The position numbers and the translations under genes were made by a program. Shown here piece after piece: positions 8,568 through 17,510 of a stretch of 64,000 nucleotides of DNA. Every line of letters begins with the position of its first letter. Within the stretch, counting starts at the first letter, position 1. Under the pieces are notes generated by a model, which ran no database searches, was not told the DNA's origin, and was given only the letters and a program-made list of their open reading frames with translations. The DNA comes from Flavobacteriales bacterium (lineage in GTDB: Bacteria; Bacteroidota; Bacteroidia; Flavobacteriales_D; Sanyastnellaceae), in the NCBI GenBank assembly GCA_947456965.1, contig CANGTU010000006.1, positions 1 to 64,000 on the forward strand, read 5' to 3'.

Positions 8568-9647
8568 TCAGAAACTAAACGCCATAGCCGTGCTCCAGAG
8601 CAGATAGGTGGATGAGGGCTGGTCATTCACATCAAAGAAATCATGGGGCGCATGCAAGCCGCGCACCTCATTGCGCCACATGAGCCGGCTGCCCACGAGG
8701 TAATCCAGATTCACTGACCATCCGGCTACCTCAAAGGGGTGCTCTGGAGATATGTCGATGATGATACGCCCGGGATCGGAGTAGTACTCGAGTCGCCCGC
8801 CGAGCTGCCAGCGCCCTTGCCAGTGCGTGCGCACCATGGCGAGCGGTGAAATCCAGATGCCGCGTGGCCGGCCATCCAGTCGCTCATTTTCCATACCGAT
8901 ATCAAAGCCGAGGGCTGCGGAAAGCTTGGGCCGGATTCTGAACTGGCTGTAGAAGTTGTGGAAATAGCGCATGGGCTGGTCGGCCAGCCTTGTTGTGCGG
9001 GATACGTAGGAACTGCTGTTGAGCAGTACGCGTTCGCTGGGTGTGTATTGCACCTGGTGGCCAATGCCGGGCAGCCCGGAGCGGGAGTTGGGCTGGATGG
9101 TTTGCCAGCCGTTCAGGTAAAGCAGGCTGAGCAGCCACTTGCCATTGGCCGAATAGCGCAGGAGCCGGATGCCCGCCTCATAGTACGGTGTATTGTCGGC
9201 CGCAATGCTCCTGGTCAGGTTCCAGCAATCGCGTCCGATTGCACTCTCCATGCCGATGTGCGATGGGAACACGCCCATCTCGATCCACGTATCGCCTTGC
9301 CTGGAAAGGTTGACGCCGACGCTGGCCTCCATGATGTTCCGCAGCACGCCGGGCTCGGAGGCCAGGTTTTGGTTGGTATAGGTGCCCGCCATGAGGGCCA
9401 GGTTGCCGCGTACGCGCTGATCCCGGAACGCGGCGCGGATAAAGGCGAGGTTCAGATTAACCTCATTGGTGCGGTGATGCGAGTAGAAGAAGGGCGGCCG
9501 TTCGCGGTCATTGTCGGTATGGGCGGCCAGGTAGGTCTCCAGGTATCCGCTGATCACGAGCGAGTCGGGTAGCTTCACGGTCTGCGCGGATGCTGTTGCG
9601 GTGATGGATACCAGCAGGATGACGGTGTTGGTGAGAAGGCTTGGCAT
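8568..9647 (-). CDS. Outer-membrane beta-barrel (porin-like) protein
   Basis: The start chosen gives 359 residues with a signal peptide (MPSLLTNTVILLVSITATASAQ). The rest is a succession of amphipathic strands with aromatic girdle residues and ends in a typical outer-membrane C-terminal strand (LLWSTAMAFSF, last residue Phe). Segments such as SGYLETYLAAHTDNDRERPP and NLNLAFIRAAFRDQRVRGNL resemble the Bacteroidota BBP2/porin-like family. Such proteins form channels in the outer membrane; the solute is unknown. The nearest upstream gene, a TauE/SafE permease on the same strand 130 nt away, could be a functional partner. Confidence 0.75.
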   Translation of the reverse strand: MPSLLTNTVILLVSITATASAQTVKLPDSLVISGYLETYLAAHTDNDRERPPFFYSHHRTNEVNLNLAFIRAAFRDQRVRGNLALMAGTYTNQNLASEPGVLRNIMEASVGVNLSRQGDTWIEMGVFPSHIGMESAIGRDCWNLTRSIAADNTPYYEAGIRLLRYSANGKWLLSLLYLNGWQTIQPNSRSGLPGIGHQVQYTPSERVLLNSSSYVSRTTRLADQPMRYFHNFYSQFRIRPKLSAALGFDIGMENERLDGRPRGIWISPLAMVRTHWQGRWQLGGRLEYYSDPGRIIIDISPEHPFEVAGWSVNLDYLVGSRLMWRNEVRGLHAPHDFFDVNDQPSSTYLLWSTAMAFSF

Positions 9648-9777
9648 AAGGTCAAGAGATCGTGCATCAAAGATGAGGCGAGCCTGGATTTGAGTGAGGC
9701 ATTTTTGTAAGCCCGGAGTGCCAGGCAAAAGAGCCAGAATGAGAGAGGGGAAGCAAAGGAGGGGGATAGGCGGTAGA

Positions 9778-10563
9778 TCAGACGAGCCCCAGGCTCATGG
9801 CTGCGCCAAAGAGGAGCAGGCTGATGATCACGATGCGGTTGATGAAGCCGAGTTCCACTTTTTTCATGTACGTGTTGCCGAACCAGGCTCCCGTGAACGC
9901 TGCCAGCGTGGCCAGAAGTACCATGGCGGGGTTCATATCCTTCCATCCCGTCCGGATCATGCCTGCATATACAGCTATGCGCGTGAGGTCCACCATGCAG
10001 GCGAGCACCACGCGGTTGCCCATAAAGGCTTCTTTGTTCATGCCCGACTTCATCAGGAAAGCACTGCGCAGGGCACCCTGATGCCCGCTGAGCCCGCCGA
10101 AGAAACCGCTTACGAAGCCGCCAACGGGGAACCACTTTCGCGGAACCACGAGTTGCTCAAAGCGCTTCCAGCTTTCCAGTAAAGCAAAGAGGATGATCAG
10201 CAGGCCTACCACGAGGTTGACAGGCGCCACGGTTCCATGCAGCGCACCGAGGCTCCAGGCATAGCGCGTGTCTGAAGCGGCCAGAGTTTCCATGCCCTGT
10301 GCTCCGAGCCATGCACCCATTACCGACGTGATGCCGAAGGCTGCAAGGACCTGCCGCTGGGCATAGCGCCCGACAAGGAAAAGCTTGAACAGGTTGTTGA
10401 GCATATGCACTACAGCGGTGGCGGCAATGGCAACGGGTGGCGGAAACACAACCAGAAAGGCGGGCAGCAAGAGGGTGCCCAGTCCGAACCCGCTGAAAAA
10501 GCTCAGGAAAGCCCCGGCCAGGGCCACGAGGATGATGAGCACGAACTCCATGTGGTCAGGCAA
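9778..10563 (-). CDS. TauE/SafE-family sulfite/anion exporter-like permease
   Basis: The 261-residue integral membrane protein has about eight hydrophobic segments. The two TauE/SafE half-repeats show as FLSFFSGFGLGTLLLPAFLV near the N-terminus and GFVSGFFGGLSGHQGALRSA in the middle. By family it moves small organosulfur or other anions across the inner membrane; the true substrate cannot be read from sequence. The initiator could be Met1 or Met5 (10549-10551). A CATCTTTG sequence near the start may be a degenerate -7 box. The outer-membrane barrel gene follows on the same strand. Confidence 0.82.
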   Translation of the reverse strand: MPDHMEFVLIILVALAGAFLSFFSGFGLGTLLLPAFLVVFPPPVAIAATAVVHMLNNLFKLFLVGRYAQRQVLAAFGITSVMGAWLGAQGMETLAASDTRYAWSLGALHGTVAPVNLVVGLLIILFALLESWKRFEQLVVPRKWFPVGGFVSGFFGGLSGHQGALRSAFLMKSGMNKEAFMGNRVVLACMVDLTRIAVYAGMIRTGWKDMNPAMVLLATLAAFTGAWFGNTYMKKVELGFINRIVIISLLLFGAAMSLGLV

Positions 10564-10665
10564 AGATGCACCGGGTTTGGATGGCTTCCTTCGCGCGCTC
10601 CACCTGTTCTGGTTACCTCTGGCTCCCGCTCAGGGATCATACGGCTGAGGTGTCGGCCAATGAAT

Positions 10666-10673
10666 TAGATTTG
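10666..10673 (+). promoter_or_regulatory. -7 box of the DUF6265 lipoprotein gene, leaderless layout
   Basis: TAGATTTG fits TAnnTTTG and ends 4 nt before the GTG start at 10678, the same spacing as at the toxin, threonine aldolase and helicase genes. No -33 TTG is evident. Confidence 0.5.
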
Positions 10674-10677
10674 CCTG

Positions 10678-11163
10678 GTGAGCCGATTGTGTATTGCCGC
10701 GCTTGCGGCTTCTCTTGCGGCCCTGACGGGTTGTGCTCCCTCTTCGGTTGAGGGCGGGTCCTTTGACTTCGGCCGGCTCACCGGGCGCTGGGAGAATATC
10801 CAGGACCGCAGCTTCCGCTTTGAGGAATGGCAGCGCTCTGGTGAGCAGGAGCTGAAGGGCAGGGGCTATATCCTGGAATCGGGCGATACGACGTTCATCG
10901 AGTTTCTCCGCATTGCGCCTGACTCTGCCGGGGTGATGACCTATTACGCCCAGGGCGGCGACCCTTCTAATCCGGAGATTATTCCCTTCCGGATGGACCG
11001 GCAATCTCGCGAGCGGGTGGAGTTTGTCAATCCCGGGCACGATTTCCCCACGCGCATCGTCTATGAGCTGAACGGCACAGATAGTCTGGTCTCGTTCGTG
11101 GAAGGCCCGCGGGAAGAAGGGGTGTACCGGATCGACTTCCAGTTTGTCCGCGATGGCCGCTGA
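10678..11163 (+). CDS. Lipoprotein with a DUF6265-like domain
   Basis: The 161-residue protein starts at GTG and carries a lipoprotein signal (ALAASLAALTGC, with Cys19 as the lipidated residue). The remainder fits the DUF6265 family pattern: a WENIQDRSFRFEEW block, then FIEFLRIAPDSAGVMTYYAQ, and the family-typical FVNPGHDFPTRIVYEL near the C-terminus. Members are small beta-barrel-like proteins of unknown function. The gene stands alone, divergent from the TauE/SafE gene and converging on the acyltransferase gene with a 5-nt gap. Confidence 0.75.
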   Translation: MSRLCIAALAASLAALTGCAPSSVEGGSFDFGRLTGRWENIQDRSFRFEEWQRSGEQELKGRGYILESGDTTFIEFLRIAPDSAGVMTYYAQGGDPSNPEIIPFRMDRQSRERVEFVNPGHDFPTRIVYELNGTDSLVSFVEGPREEGVYRIDFQFVRDGR

Positions 11164-11168
11164 GGGGT

Positions 11169-12893
11169 TCAGAACTGAAAGTAGATGAATGGCTGCGTGC
11201 CGGCCGATAATACCTGATATACGAGCACTACCGCCAGAAAGGCAATGAACGCCATGGCCCCATATGGCAATCCGGCAAACCAGGCGCGATAGCGCTGCTT
11301 CCAGGCCTCAGGCAGCCAGTGGATGATCATACCCGCCAGAAATACCAGCACTACCGGCCAGTATGCGGCCATCACCCGGGGCACCACCCGAAGGTCCATG
11401 CCCAGAAAGATGCGGTCCAGCATCACCAGCGCCGAGCTGAATTCACTGCTGATGTCGTGCGTCTTTTCCATCTCATTCCATCCACTGCTGCTGCCGGAGC
11501 GAAACCAGACCCGCGTGAAGGAGATGAACGAAAAGGTGAGCAGGATGGACCAGGCCCGGAAGTACCACTTGCTTGTATCTCGCCACGGACTGATGTGTTT
11601 CCAGGCCTTGTACATGACCAGTCCGAGCCCGTTGAGCCCGCCCCAGATGATGAAGTTCCAGCTTGCGCCGTGCCAGAAACCGCCCAGCAGCATGGTGAGC
11701 ATGAGGTTGAGGTTGGTATTGAGCCAGGAGCGAAACGGGGCGATCCACAAGCCGGCTACCATCAGTACCGCCATACAGCCGGCTGCTATGGCGAGCACGA
11801 GCCATGACCGGCTAAGCACCGCTACCAGCGCTACAAAAAAGCCCAGCAGGAGATAGGATACGATGGATCCTTTGCGGTTGCCACCAAGGGGAATATACAC
11901 ATAATCGCGAAGCCAGGTGGAGAGGGAGATGTGCCATCGCCGCCAGAAGTCGGATACATCGGTGGCTTTGTAGGGCGAGTTGAAGTTGGCGTTGAGGTGG
12001 AAGCCGAGAAGCAGCGCCACACCAATGGCGATATCGGTGTATCCGCTGAAATCGGCATATACCTGTAAGCTGTACCCGAAGATGGCGAGCAGGTTCTCGA
12101 AGCCGGAGTACACCGCGGGATTGTCGAACACGCGGTCAATGAGTTGCACCGCCAGGTAGTCGCTCAGAATAATCTTCTTGAGCAGTCCGTTCAGGATCCA
12201 GAATACGCCCATGCCGAGCATCTGCCTCGTGAGTTCATAGGGTTTGTTGATCTGGGGAATAAAATCAGAGGCCCGTACAATTGGACCGGCCACAAGCTGT
12301 GGGAAGAAGGATACAAAAAAGGCATAGTCCGTAAAGCGGGTGAGAGGGCGCAGTTTGCCTCGGTACACCTCCACCGTATAGCTGATGCTTTGGAAGGTAA
12401 AAAAGGAAATTCCGATGGGCAGAATGATCTTGCTCACGGTGAAATGGGTGCCGAAGAAGCCGTTGCTCCAATGCGCCAGCCAGTTGAATACGGGATAGTG
12501 GGTGCCCGCTACCGCGTTGTACGCGTCGGTAAAAAAGTAGGCATATTTGAAGTAGAAGAGCACGCCGAGGTTCATCACCACGCTGGCAATCAGCCATGCC
12601 ATGCGCATGGTGGCTGATCTGGCCCGGTGGATGAGGATAGCCATGAGGTAATCCCATGCGGCGGTATAAACAAGCAGGAGGAAAAATAATCCGGTGGTCT
12701 TGTAGTAGAAAAAGAGACTGACGGCAAACAGGAAGAAGTTGCGCGCAAGGGTGCGCCGGTGAAGGAAGCCATCGGCCAGCAATACTCCCGCAAAGAAGAT
12801 CCAGAAGAGAGTAGAGGTGAAGATGAACGGCGACTTCGGATCGAAGACAAAAAACTGCGTCAGCAGTGCCGACCATTGTTCCTGTGCGGTCAT
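11169..12893 (-). CDS. MBOAT-family O-acyltransferase (AlgI-like)
   Basis: The 574-residue polytopic membrane protein has the AlgI/DltB signature: SDFWRRWHISLSTWLRDYVY (residues ~305-325) and the catalytic-histidine block GGFWHGASWNFIIWGGLNG, His at about residue 408. Such enzymes transfer acyl groups, commonly acetyl, across the membrane to exported polysaccharides. The start overlaps the upstream methyltransferase stop by 4 nt, so the two are coupled. The upstream cluster contains a polysaccharide deacetylase, which points to glycan decoration. A typical SGNH partner is absent here; one occurs 31 kb away (45313-46614). Confidence 0.9.
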   Translation of the reverse strand: MTAQEQWSALLTQFFVFDPKSPFIFTSTLFWIFFAGVLLADGFLHRRTLARNFFLFAVSLFFYYKTTGLFFLLLVYTAAWDYLMAILIHRARSATMRMAWLIASVVMNLGVLFYFKYAYFFTDAYNAVAGTHYPVFNWLAHWSNGFFGTHFTVSKIILPIGISFFTFQSISYTVEVYRGKLRPLTRFTDYAFFVSFFPQLVAGPIVRASDFIPQINKPYELTRQMLGMGVFWILNGLLKKIILSDYLAVQLIDRVFDNPAVYSGFENLLAIFGYSLQVYADFSGYTDIAIGVALLLGFHLNANFNSPYKATDVSDFWRRWHISLSTWLRDYVYIPLGGNRKGSIVSYLLLGFFVALVAVLSRSWLVLAIAAGCMAVLMVAGLWIAPFRSWLNTNLNLMLTMLLGGFWHGASWNFIIWGGLNGLGLVMYKAWKHISPWRDTSKWYFRAWSILLTFSFISFTRVWFRSGSSSGWNEMEKTHDISSEFSSALVMLDRIFLGMDLRVVPRVMAAYWPVVLVFLAGMIIHWLPEAWKQRYRAWFAGLPYGAMAFIAFLAVVLVYQVLSAGTQPFIYFQF

Positions 12894-13603
12894 ACCTTCT
12901 GCGCTACGAGTGTGTAGCCGAGGGGATAAGAATACCGGGTTTTTTCATTTGATCTCCGGTACCAGCGGGTTTTTATCACCTGTGATTTGAACATCCGGAA
13001 GAGGCGATTTCGCCATCCTGAAGCGGCTCCCTTGTTGAGGGTGTCCAGCAGCACATCGGGGTATCCACCGTATGGTTCGAGGTGCAGTATGTGCATGCCG
13101 CTCTGCCCGCTCATCAGGCGCAGTGCTGTACCAGTGGGGTGGTAATACTCGTCGGGAAACATGGAAATCCAGTAGGCAAAGGGTGTGGAGAGGATGAGTT
13201 TGCCGCCGGGTCTGAGGCATCGGGCGGCCTCTTTCAGGGCGTGCGCGGGGTGCTCAAGATGTGCGATCACATCGAGGAGCAGGATGGTATCGAATGTTTG
13301 TTCGGCAAAAGGCCAGCGATGGTTCAGGTCGCAAGCCACATCGGCATGGGGGTGCTGGTTGTCCAGGTCGGTGCAGGTGATGCCGGTGGTAAGCGGACGA
13401 TACACTTCCATGTAGGGTAGTTGTCCGCAGGCGGCGTCAAGCAGTTCGCCCCGGGCATGCTGGCGGATGAGCGGTACCAGCGCGTTGACCTGCAGGGTCG
13501 TGATATGCTGTGATCCGCCGTATACCGCCCCGAGGTTCGCGGCAAAGCGGCCATCGGGCAGCTGCTGCACGAAGGAGGGATGCCATGTACCGGGGCTGCG
13601 CAT
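12890..13603 (-). CDS. Class I SAM-dependent methyltransferase
   Basis: The start at MRSPGTWHPSFVQQL leaves a 20-nt gap to the upstream deacetylase, while a longer start at 13675 would overlap it by 52 nt. The 237-residue protein has motif I LLDAACGQLPYMEVY, an acidic ITCTDLDNQH strand, DTILLLDVIAHLEHP, and LRPGGKLILSTPFAYW, all standard for the methyltransferase 11 family. The substrate is unknown. Coupling to an MBOAT acyltransferase and a deacetylase suggests a sugar or lipid-linked glycan intermediate. Confidence 0.85.
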   Translation of the reverse strand: MRSPGTWHPSFVQQLPDGRFAANLGAVYGGSQHITTLQVNALVPLIRQHARGELLDAACGQLPYMEVYRPLTTGITCTDLDNQHPHADVACDLNHRWPFAEQTFDTILLLDVIAHLEHPAHALKEAARCLRPGGKLILSTPFAYWISMFPDEYYHPTGTALRLMSGQSGMHILHLEPYGGYPDVLLDTLNKGAASGWRNRLFRMFKSQVIKTRWYRRSNEKTRYSYPLGYTLVAQKV

Positions 13604-13623
13604 GACACAAAGAACGTACAGCT

Positions 13624-14655
13624 TCAGGAGAGGTTTGCGAAGGTCTTGTTCACCAGGTGCATACGCTCGATCCACGAGCGGTCATTGAACAATCCGGTGC
13701 GCGGGTGCAGCAGGCTATGTGTTTCTGCATCCTGTTCACGGAGAGCAACGGCGAGCTGCCGGGTATAGCCGCATTCCCGAGCCAGTTGCACGGCATGGGA
13801 AGTGTAGATGCCGAAGGGCCAGGCAAAGGAATGAATCTGAGTTCCGCTGGCACTTTCGAGGTATGACTTGCTCTCGGCAAGTTCGGTGCGGGCTTCCTCG
13901 TGAGTCAGCATGCTGAAGTTGGCGTGGGTGATGCCGTGGCTGCCTATTTCTACAAACGGACTTTCAGCCATGATGCGCACTTCTTCGGCGCGCATCACAC
14001 GCCAGCGGTATTCGTGGCGGGTATCATCCGAGGGTTTGTATCCGGTTTGTTCTTCGCTGCTGTCCATGAATCGCTGGAGTTCGCTCCAGGGTTCTTTCAT
14101 GAGCACATGGGTGAGGCGTTTGCCCTCGTCGCTGATATAGCGGTTGGCTTTGCGGCGGCGATAGGTTACTCCTTTCCATTCGATGGGTTGGCCTGTGTGG
14201 AATCCGGTCATGGCGAGGTGGTCGGGCCAGAGGATGGACCGCCCGCGGAGGTATGCCGTGCACACGAAAAAGGTGGCCGGCACGCGGTGCTGTTCGAGGA
14301 TACGCTGCGCGTATTTCATATTGTTGGCCAGCCCATCGTCGAAGGTCATGGCCAGTCGCCGGCCGTCAGCGGGTGTTTCCATCATCTCAGCAAGACTCAC
14401 GATGCGGAATCGCTTGCTGAGGTAGGTCAGTTCTTCGGAAAATTCGCGCTGTCCGATATTCCGCACGTTGAGCCCGGGCAAGCTGTGCGGAAAAATATTG
14501 TGGTACATCAGGATGAGGTCGCCTTTTTCCCGGTTGGCGTACATCCCCATCTCCAGCCCGAGGCCGTAGCGGATAGTGCGGATATATTTCGTGATGGACG
14601 AGAACACAGATTCAGGTATGTTCAGCTCCCGGGGGGCTGATGAGTTTGATGCCAA
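13624..14655 (-). CDS. Polysaccharide deacetylase (NodB homology domain)
   Basis: The 343-residue protein has the NodB core: LILMYHNIF, then LAMTFDDGLANN with the catalytic and metal Asp at about 106-107, RVPATFFVCTAYLRG, and EIGSHGITHANFSML supplying metal ligands His240 and His244. By family it removes N-acetyl groups from polysaccharide or peptidoglycan. There is no obvious signal peptide, so it is cytoplasmic or the true start is further in (Met36 or Met38). The first 44 nt overlap the upstream S1-domain gene, supporting cotranscription. Confidence 0.87.
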   Translation of the reverse strand: MASNSSAPRELNIPESVFSSITKYIRTIRYGLGLEMGMYANREKGDLILMYHNIFPHSLPGLNVRNIGQREFSEELTYLSKRFRIVSLAEMMETPADGRRLAMTFDDGLANNMKYAQRILEQHRVPATFFVCTAYLRGRSILWPDHLAMTGFHTGQPIEWKGVTYRRRKANRYISDEGKRLTHVLMKEPWSELQRFMDSSEEQTGYKPSDDTRHEYRWRVMRAEEVRIMAESPFVEIGSHGITHANFSMLTHEEARTELAESKSYLESASGTQIHSFAWPFGIYTSHAVQLARECGYTRQLAVALREQDAETHSLLHPRTGLFNDRSWIERMHLVNKTFANLS

Positions 14656-15463
14656 ACCGGGTCATTGTGATCTTTCGCTCTTTGTACAATTGACCGATGG
14701 CTTTTTTGAATGTTTTCTTTGACATGCGCAGGCGCAGTTTGATCTCATCGGGGTCGCTTTCATCATTAAGGCGCACATAGCCTTTGTGATGCCGGAGGAA
14801 TTCGACCAGTCGTCCCACGGCATCCTCTATCAGTTCGCGGCCTTCCTTCTGCATGCTTACGATGAGGTCCTTGCCTTCGATCTTCCGCACATAGCCTTTT
14901 ACCCGGGCGCCTTCATGAATTTTTCCGATCACTTCCTGGGTGAACAGGATGCCGATGTGGCGTGCATTCACGATCACCCGGCGCCCTGCATCGAGTTTAT
15001 CGGCAATCACGAGTTCCACCTCATCACCTCGTTCGAGTCGCATATCGGTATTATCGAACCACGAGGTGAAGCGTGTACTGGCAAATAGTCTGCGGTGCAC
15101 CTGATCGCATTGCAGGGTGATGAGGGTCATGCGTCCTTCCTCCACAGGCATGCGCTGCTCGCGAACCGGAAGGAGGATATCCCGGCGCATGCCGATATCA
15201 ATGAAGGCACCCAGGTCGTTGGCATTGCGGATGCGGAAGCTCCCGATTCCGCCCACCTCGATGGAGGGCAGCTTGCGCGTGGCTTCCAGTTCGCGGTCTT
15301 CGTTGTAGTAGATGAATACCTCCAGTTCCTGCGGTTCATCGGGCCGGGGGAGGCGCTCGCCACGGGCCAGTGGAACGGGATGCTTCTCATCGCCGAGCAG
15401 AAAGGGCTTTTCGTCACTGCGGAATACGGGCAGCCGTTGGATCTTGCCGGGGAGGATTTTCAT
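14612..15463 (-). CDS. S1-like RNA-binding protein of the CvfB/YitL family
   Basis: With the start at MKILPGKIQRLPVFRSD the protein has 283 residues, the usual size. It contains S1-like modules (LGAFIDIGMRRDILLPVREQ; HEGARVKGYVRKIEGKDLIV) and a C-terminal winged-helix-like segment (RMSKKTFKKAIGQLYKERKI), as in YitL/CvfB. By family it is an RNA-binding regulator. It heads the minus-strand cluster with the deacetylase, methyltransferase and MBOAT genes, and its end overlaps the deacetylase start. A -7 box lies 7 nt upstream. Confidence 0.85.
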   Translation of the reverse strand: MKILPGKIQRLPVFRSDEKPFLLGDEKHPVPLARGERLPRPDEPQELEVFIYYNEDRELEATRKLPSIEVGGIGSFRIRNANDLGAFIDIGMRRDILLPVREQRMPVEEGRMTLITLQCDQVHRRLFASTRFTSWFDNTDMRLERGDEVELVIADKLDAGRRVIVNARHIGILFTQEVIGKIHEGARVKGYVRKIEGKDLIVSMQKEGRELIEDAVGRLVEFLRHHKGYVRLNDESDPDEIKLRLRMSKKTFKKAIGQLYKERKITMTRFGIKLISPPGAEHT

Positions 15464-15470
15464 GTCGGCG

Positions 15471-15478
15471 CAAAAGTA
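15471..15478 (-). promoter_or_regulatory. -7 box of the S1-domain/glycan cluster
   Basis: TACTTTTG on the minus strand fits TAnnTTTG and ends 7 nt before the ATG of the CvfB-like gene, so the leader would be only a few bases. Confidence 0.5.
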
Positions 15479-15612
15479 GGTGGTTTGAGACGAGGCTGAA
15501 GGGAACTTGCCATGCGCACAAACACGGTGATACACGGGCGGCCTTACCCTCCTTTCTGATTGGCCGGGCACTCCTGCAGGGAGCGCACCCTGCAAAGGAT
15601 GCTCCTGCCCTA

Positions 15613-15620
15613 TATATTCG
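15613..15620 (+). promoter_or_regulatory. -7 box of the 15640 T9SS gene
   Basis: TATATTCG fits TAnnTTyG and ends 19 nt before the ATG. The C in place of the third T recurs at several genes here. Confidence 0.45.
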
Positions 15621-15639
15621 CCATGCCAAATCTTCTGCC

Positions 15640-17505
15640 ATGAAACCTGCACGAATCGGACTGGTCTGCTGCCTCATGTTTTCTGTTCCCGCTCTTTCAC
15701 AATGCGCCGATGGCGAGGTGGAAGTGAACCTGATCATCCACACTGACGCGTGGGCCTATGAGACCTACTGGCAGCTGCGAGCTGCGGATAGTGGCTGCGG
15801 ACCTGGATTTATTGCCCAGGGCGCCAACCTGAATGTGGGATGCGCCGGCACGGCGTCGGCCAACAGTGCCAACGGCTATGCTAATAACAGTGCCTATACC
15901 GAAGGACCATTCTGCCTCGCAGAGGGACAGGTTTATTCGATCATCTTCGTGGACAGCTACGGCGACGGAGGACTCACGATTGAGCTGCTGCAGAACGGCG
16001 CGCTCACCAACATCTATGAAGGAACGGGATTCGGCAATACCTGGACCTTCACAGCCGGTGCGAGCAATGTGCCTGACTACGACATGCCCTGCAATGCCCT
16101 CGACGTCACTCCGGATGGACCGGCGGTTACCATGAATAATGCGAATGCGCTGGCATCCCTCGGCGAGCCACGACCTGCTGCAGGCAATTGTGCGGTATAC
16201 GGACTATGGTGCGAGGGTGGACTGTCCAATTCGGTGTGGGCGAGATTTGTGGCTACCGCCAGCACAGCCTATCGATTCTCAACTTGCGTGGCGGGCAATG
16301 GCTTCGATACCCAGATGGCGATATGGCGGGCCACGGATTGCTCGGATTGGGATACGTTTGAGCTGGTGTCCTCCAATGACGATATGTTTGGGGGGTGCGC
16401 AGTACAGGTCTATTCTTCACTGTGCTATGCATCGTGCCTCGAGGAGGGGCAGACGTACTACATTCAGATTGATGGGTACAACGCGCAGACGGGAAATATT
16501 GCCCTGGAAGTGGAAACCTACACTGGCCCTGTGACACTCAGCGCGCAGGTCAGTCCGGTGGCCTGTCCACTGAACAAGGGAGAGCAGGGCAACGGATTGA
16601 TTCGTCCTTATATCACAGGAGCGGGTTCAGACTTCACCACATCGTGGACTGGTCCGGACGGATTTACCAGCTCGTCCAACTTCATCACCGGACTGACTGG
16701 TGGAACCTATGCGCTTACCGCCACCACCGCCTGCGGCACGGTGCTTACGGCTTCGTGGGTAATCACGGTTCCGCAACCGTTCAGTGTATCAGCCCAGTTT
16801 ACCCAGCCGGACTGCCCATTGTCCGAAAATGGCGCCATTGCACTGACGGTTATAGGCGCTACACCCGGCTATAGTTTTATCTGGCAGGGCCCGGATGGCT
16901 TTGCCTTCACGGAAGAAGACCCCGACGGTCTGGCACCGGGTGAATACACGCTGTCCATTGAAGATGACAATGGATGTGACTATGCCGCCTCTTACACGCT
17001 TCAGGCGCTTGATAACCTGGAGGTGGACCTGGGGGCGGATGCCATCTTGTGCCGCAACCTGAACGATGTGCTCGTGCTTTCCGGTCCGCCCGGCATGAAT
17101 TATTCCTGGCAAGATGGCTCGGAGAATCAGTTCCTGGTGGTCAATTCAGCGACGATGGATCCAGGCCAGTACACCTATATCCTGAATGTGAATACCGATG
17201 ATGGCTGCACGGCCGCCGATGCCATCTCGATTACGGTGGAGGATTGTGTGGGCGTCCGGGAGCGTGTGGATGCTCGTCCGGTACTTTATCCCAATCCCAC
17301 AGATGGTCTTTTTAGCATGGGCTTTACTCTGCGTGAACCGCATCGGGTGATTGTGTATGATGCTTCGGGCCGATTGGCCTGGACGGGCACTTCACCGGAA
17401 GGCGCTGTGGTGTGGACTGTCTGTCCGCATCTGGCTCCTGGCTTGTACACCTGCCGCATAGAAGCCGGGTCTGCTGCCTGGTTGGAGCGCCTCGTGGTGC
17501 GCTGA
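15640..17505 (+). CDS. Secreted multi-domain protein with SprB-like repeats and type A T9SS sorting domain
   Basis: The 621-residue protein begins with a signal peptide (MKPARIGLVCCLMFSVPALSQ). Residues ~20-145 form a module with GQVYSIIFVDSYGDGGLTIE, seen in many T9SS cargo proteins. A domain with ANSVW-like and YRFSTCVAGNGFDTQMAIWR strands (about 150-295) follows. Two SprB-like repeats (TSWTGPDGFTSSSNFITGL; SFIWQGPDGFAFTEEDPDGL) come next. The C-terminal ~75 residues are a type A sorting domain (VLYPNPTDGLFSMGF ... ERLVVR). The protein is predicted to be surface-exposed or released through T9SS. No catalytic motif was seen. Confidence 0.85.
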   Translation: MKPARIGLVCCLMFSVPALSQCADGEVEVNLIIHTDAWAYETYWQLRAADSGCGPGFIAQGANLNVGCAGTASANSANGYANNSAYTEGPFCLAEGQVYSIIFVDSYGDGGLTIELLQNGALTNIYEGTGFGNTWTFTAGASNVPDYDMPCNALDVTPDGPAVTMNNANALASLGEPRPAAGNCAVYGLWCEGGLSNSVWARFVATASTAYRFSTCVAGNGFDTQMAIWRATDCSDWDTFELVSSNDDMFGGCAVQVYSSLCYASCLEEGQTYYIQIDGYNAQTGNIALEVETYTGPVTLSAQVSPVACPLNKGEQGNGLIRPYITGAGSDFTTSWTGPDGFTSSSNFITGLTGGTYALTATTACGTVLTASWVITVPQPFSVSAQFTQPDCPLSENGAIALTVIGATPGYSFIWQGPDGFAFTEEDPDGLAPGEYTLSIEDDNGCDYAASYTLQALDNLEVDLGADAILCRNLNDVLVLSGPPGMNYSWQDGSENQFLVVNSATMDPGQYTYILNVNTDDGCTAADAISITVEDCVGVRERVDARPVLYPNPTDGLFSMGFTLREPHRVIVYDASGRLAWTGTSPEGAVVWTVCPHLAPGLYTCRIEAGSAAWLERLVVR

Positions 17506-17510
17506 TCACC

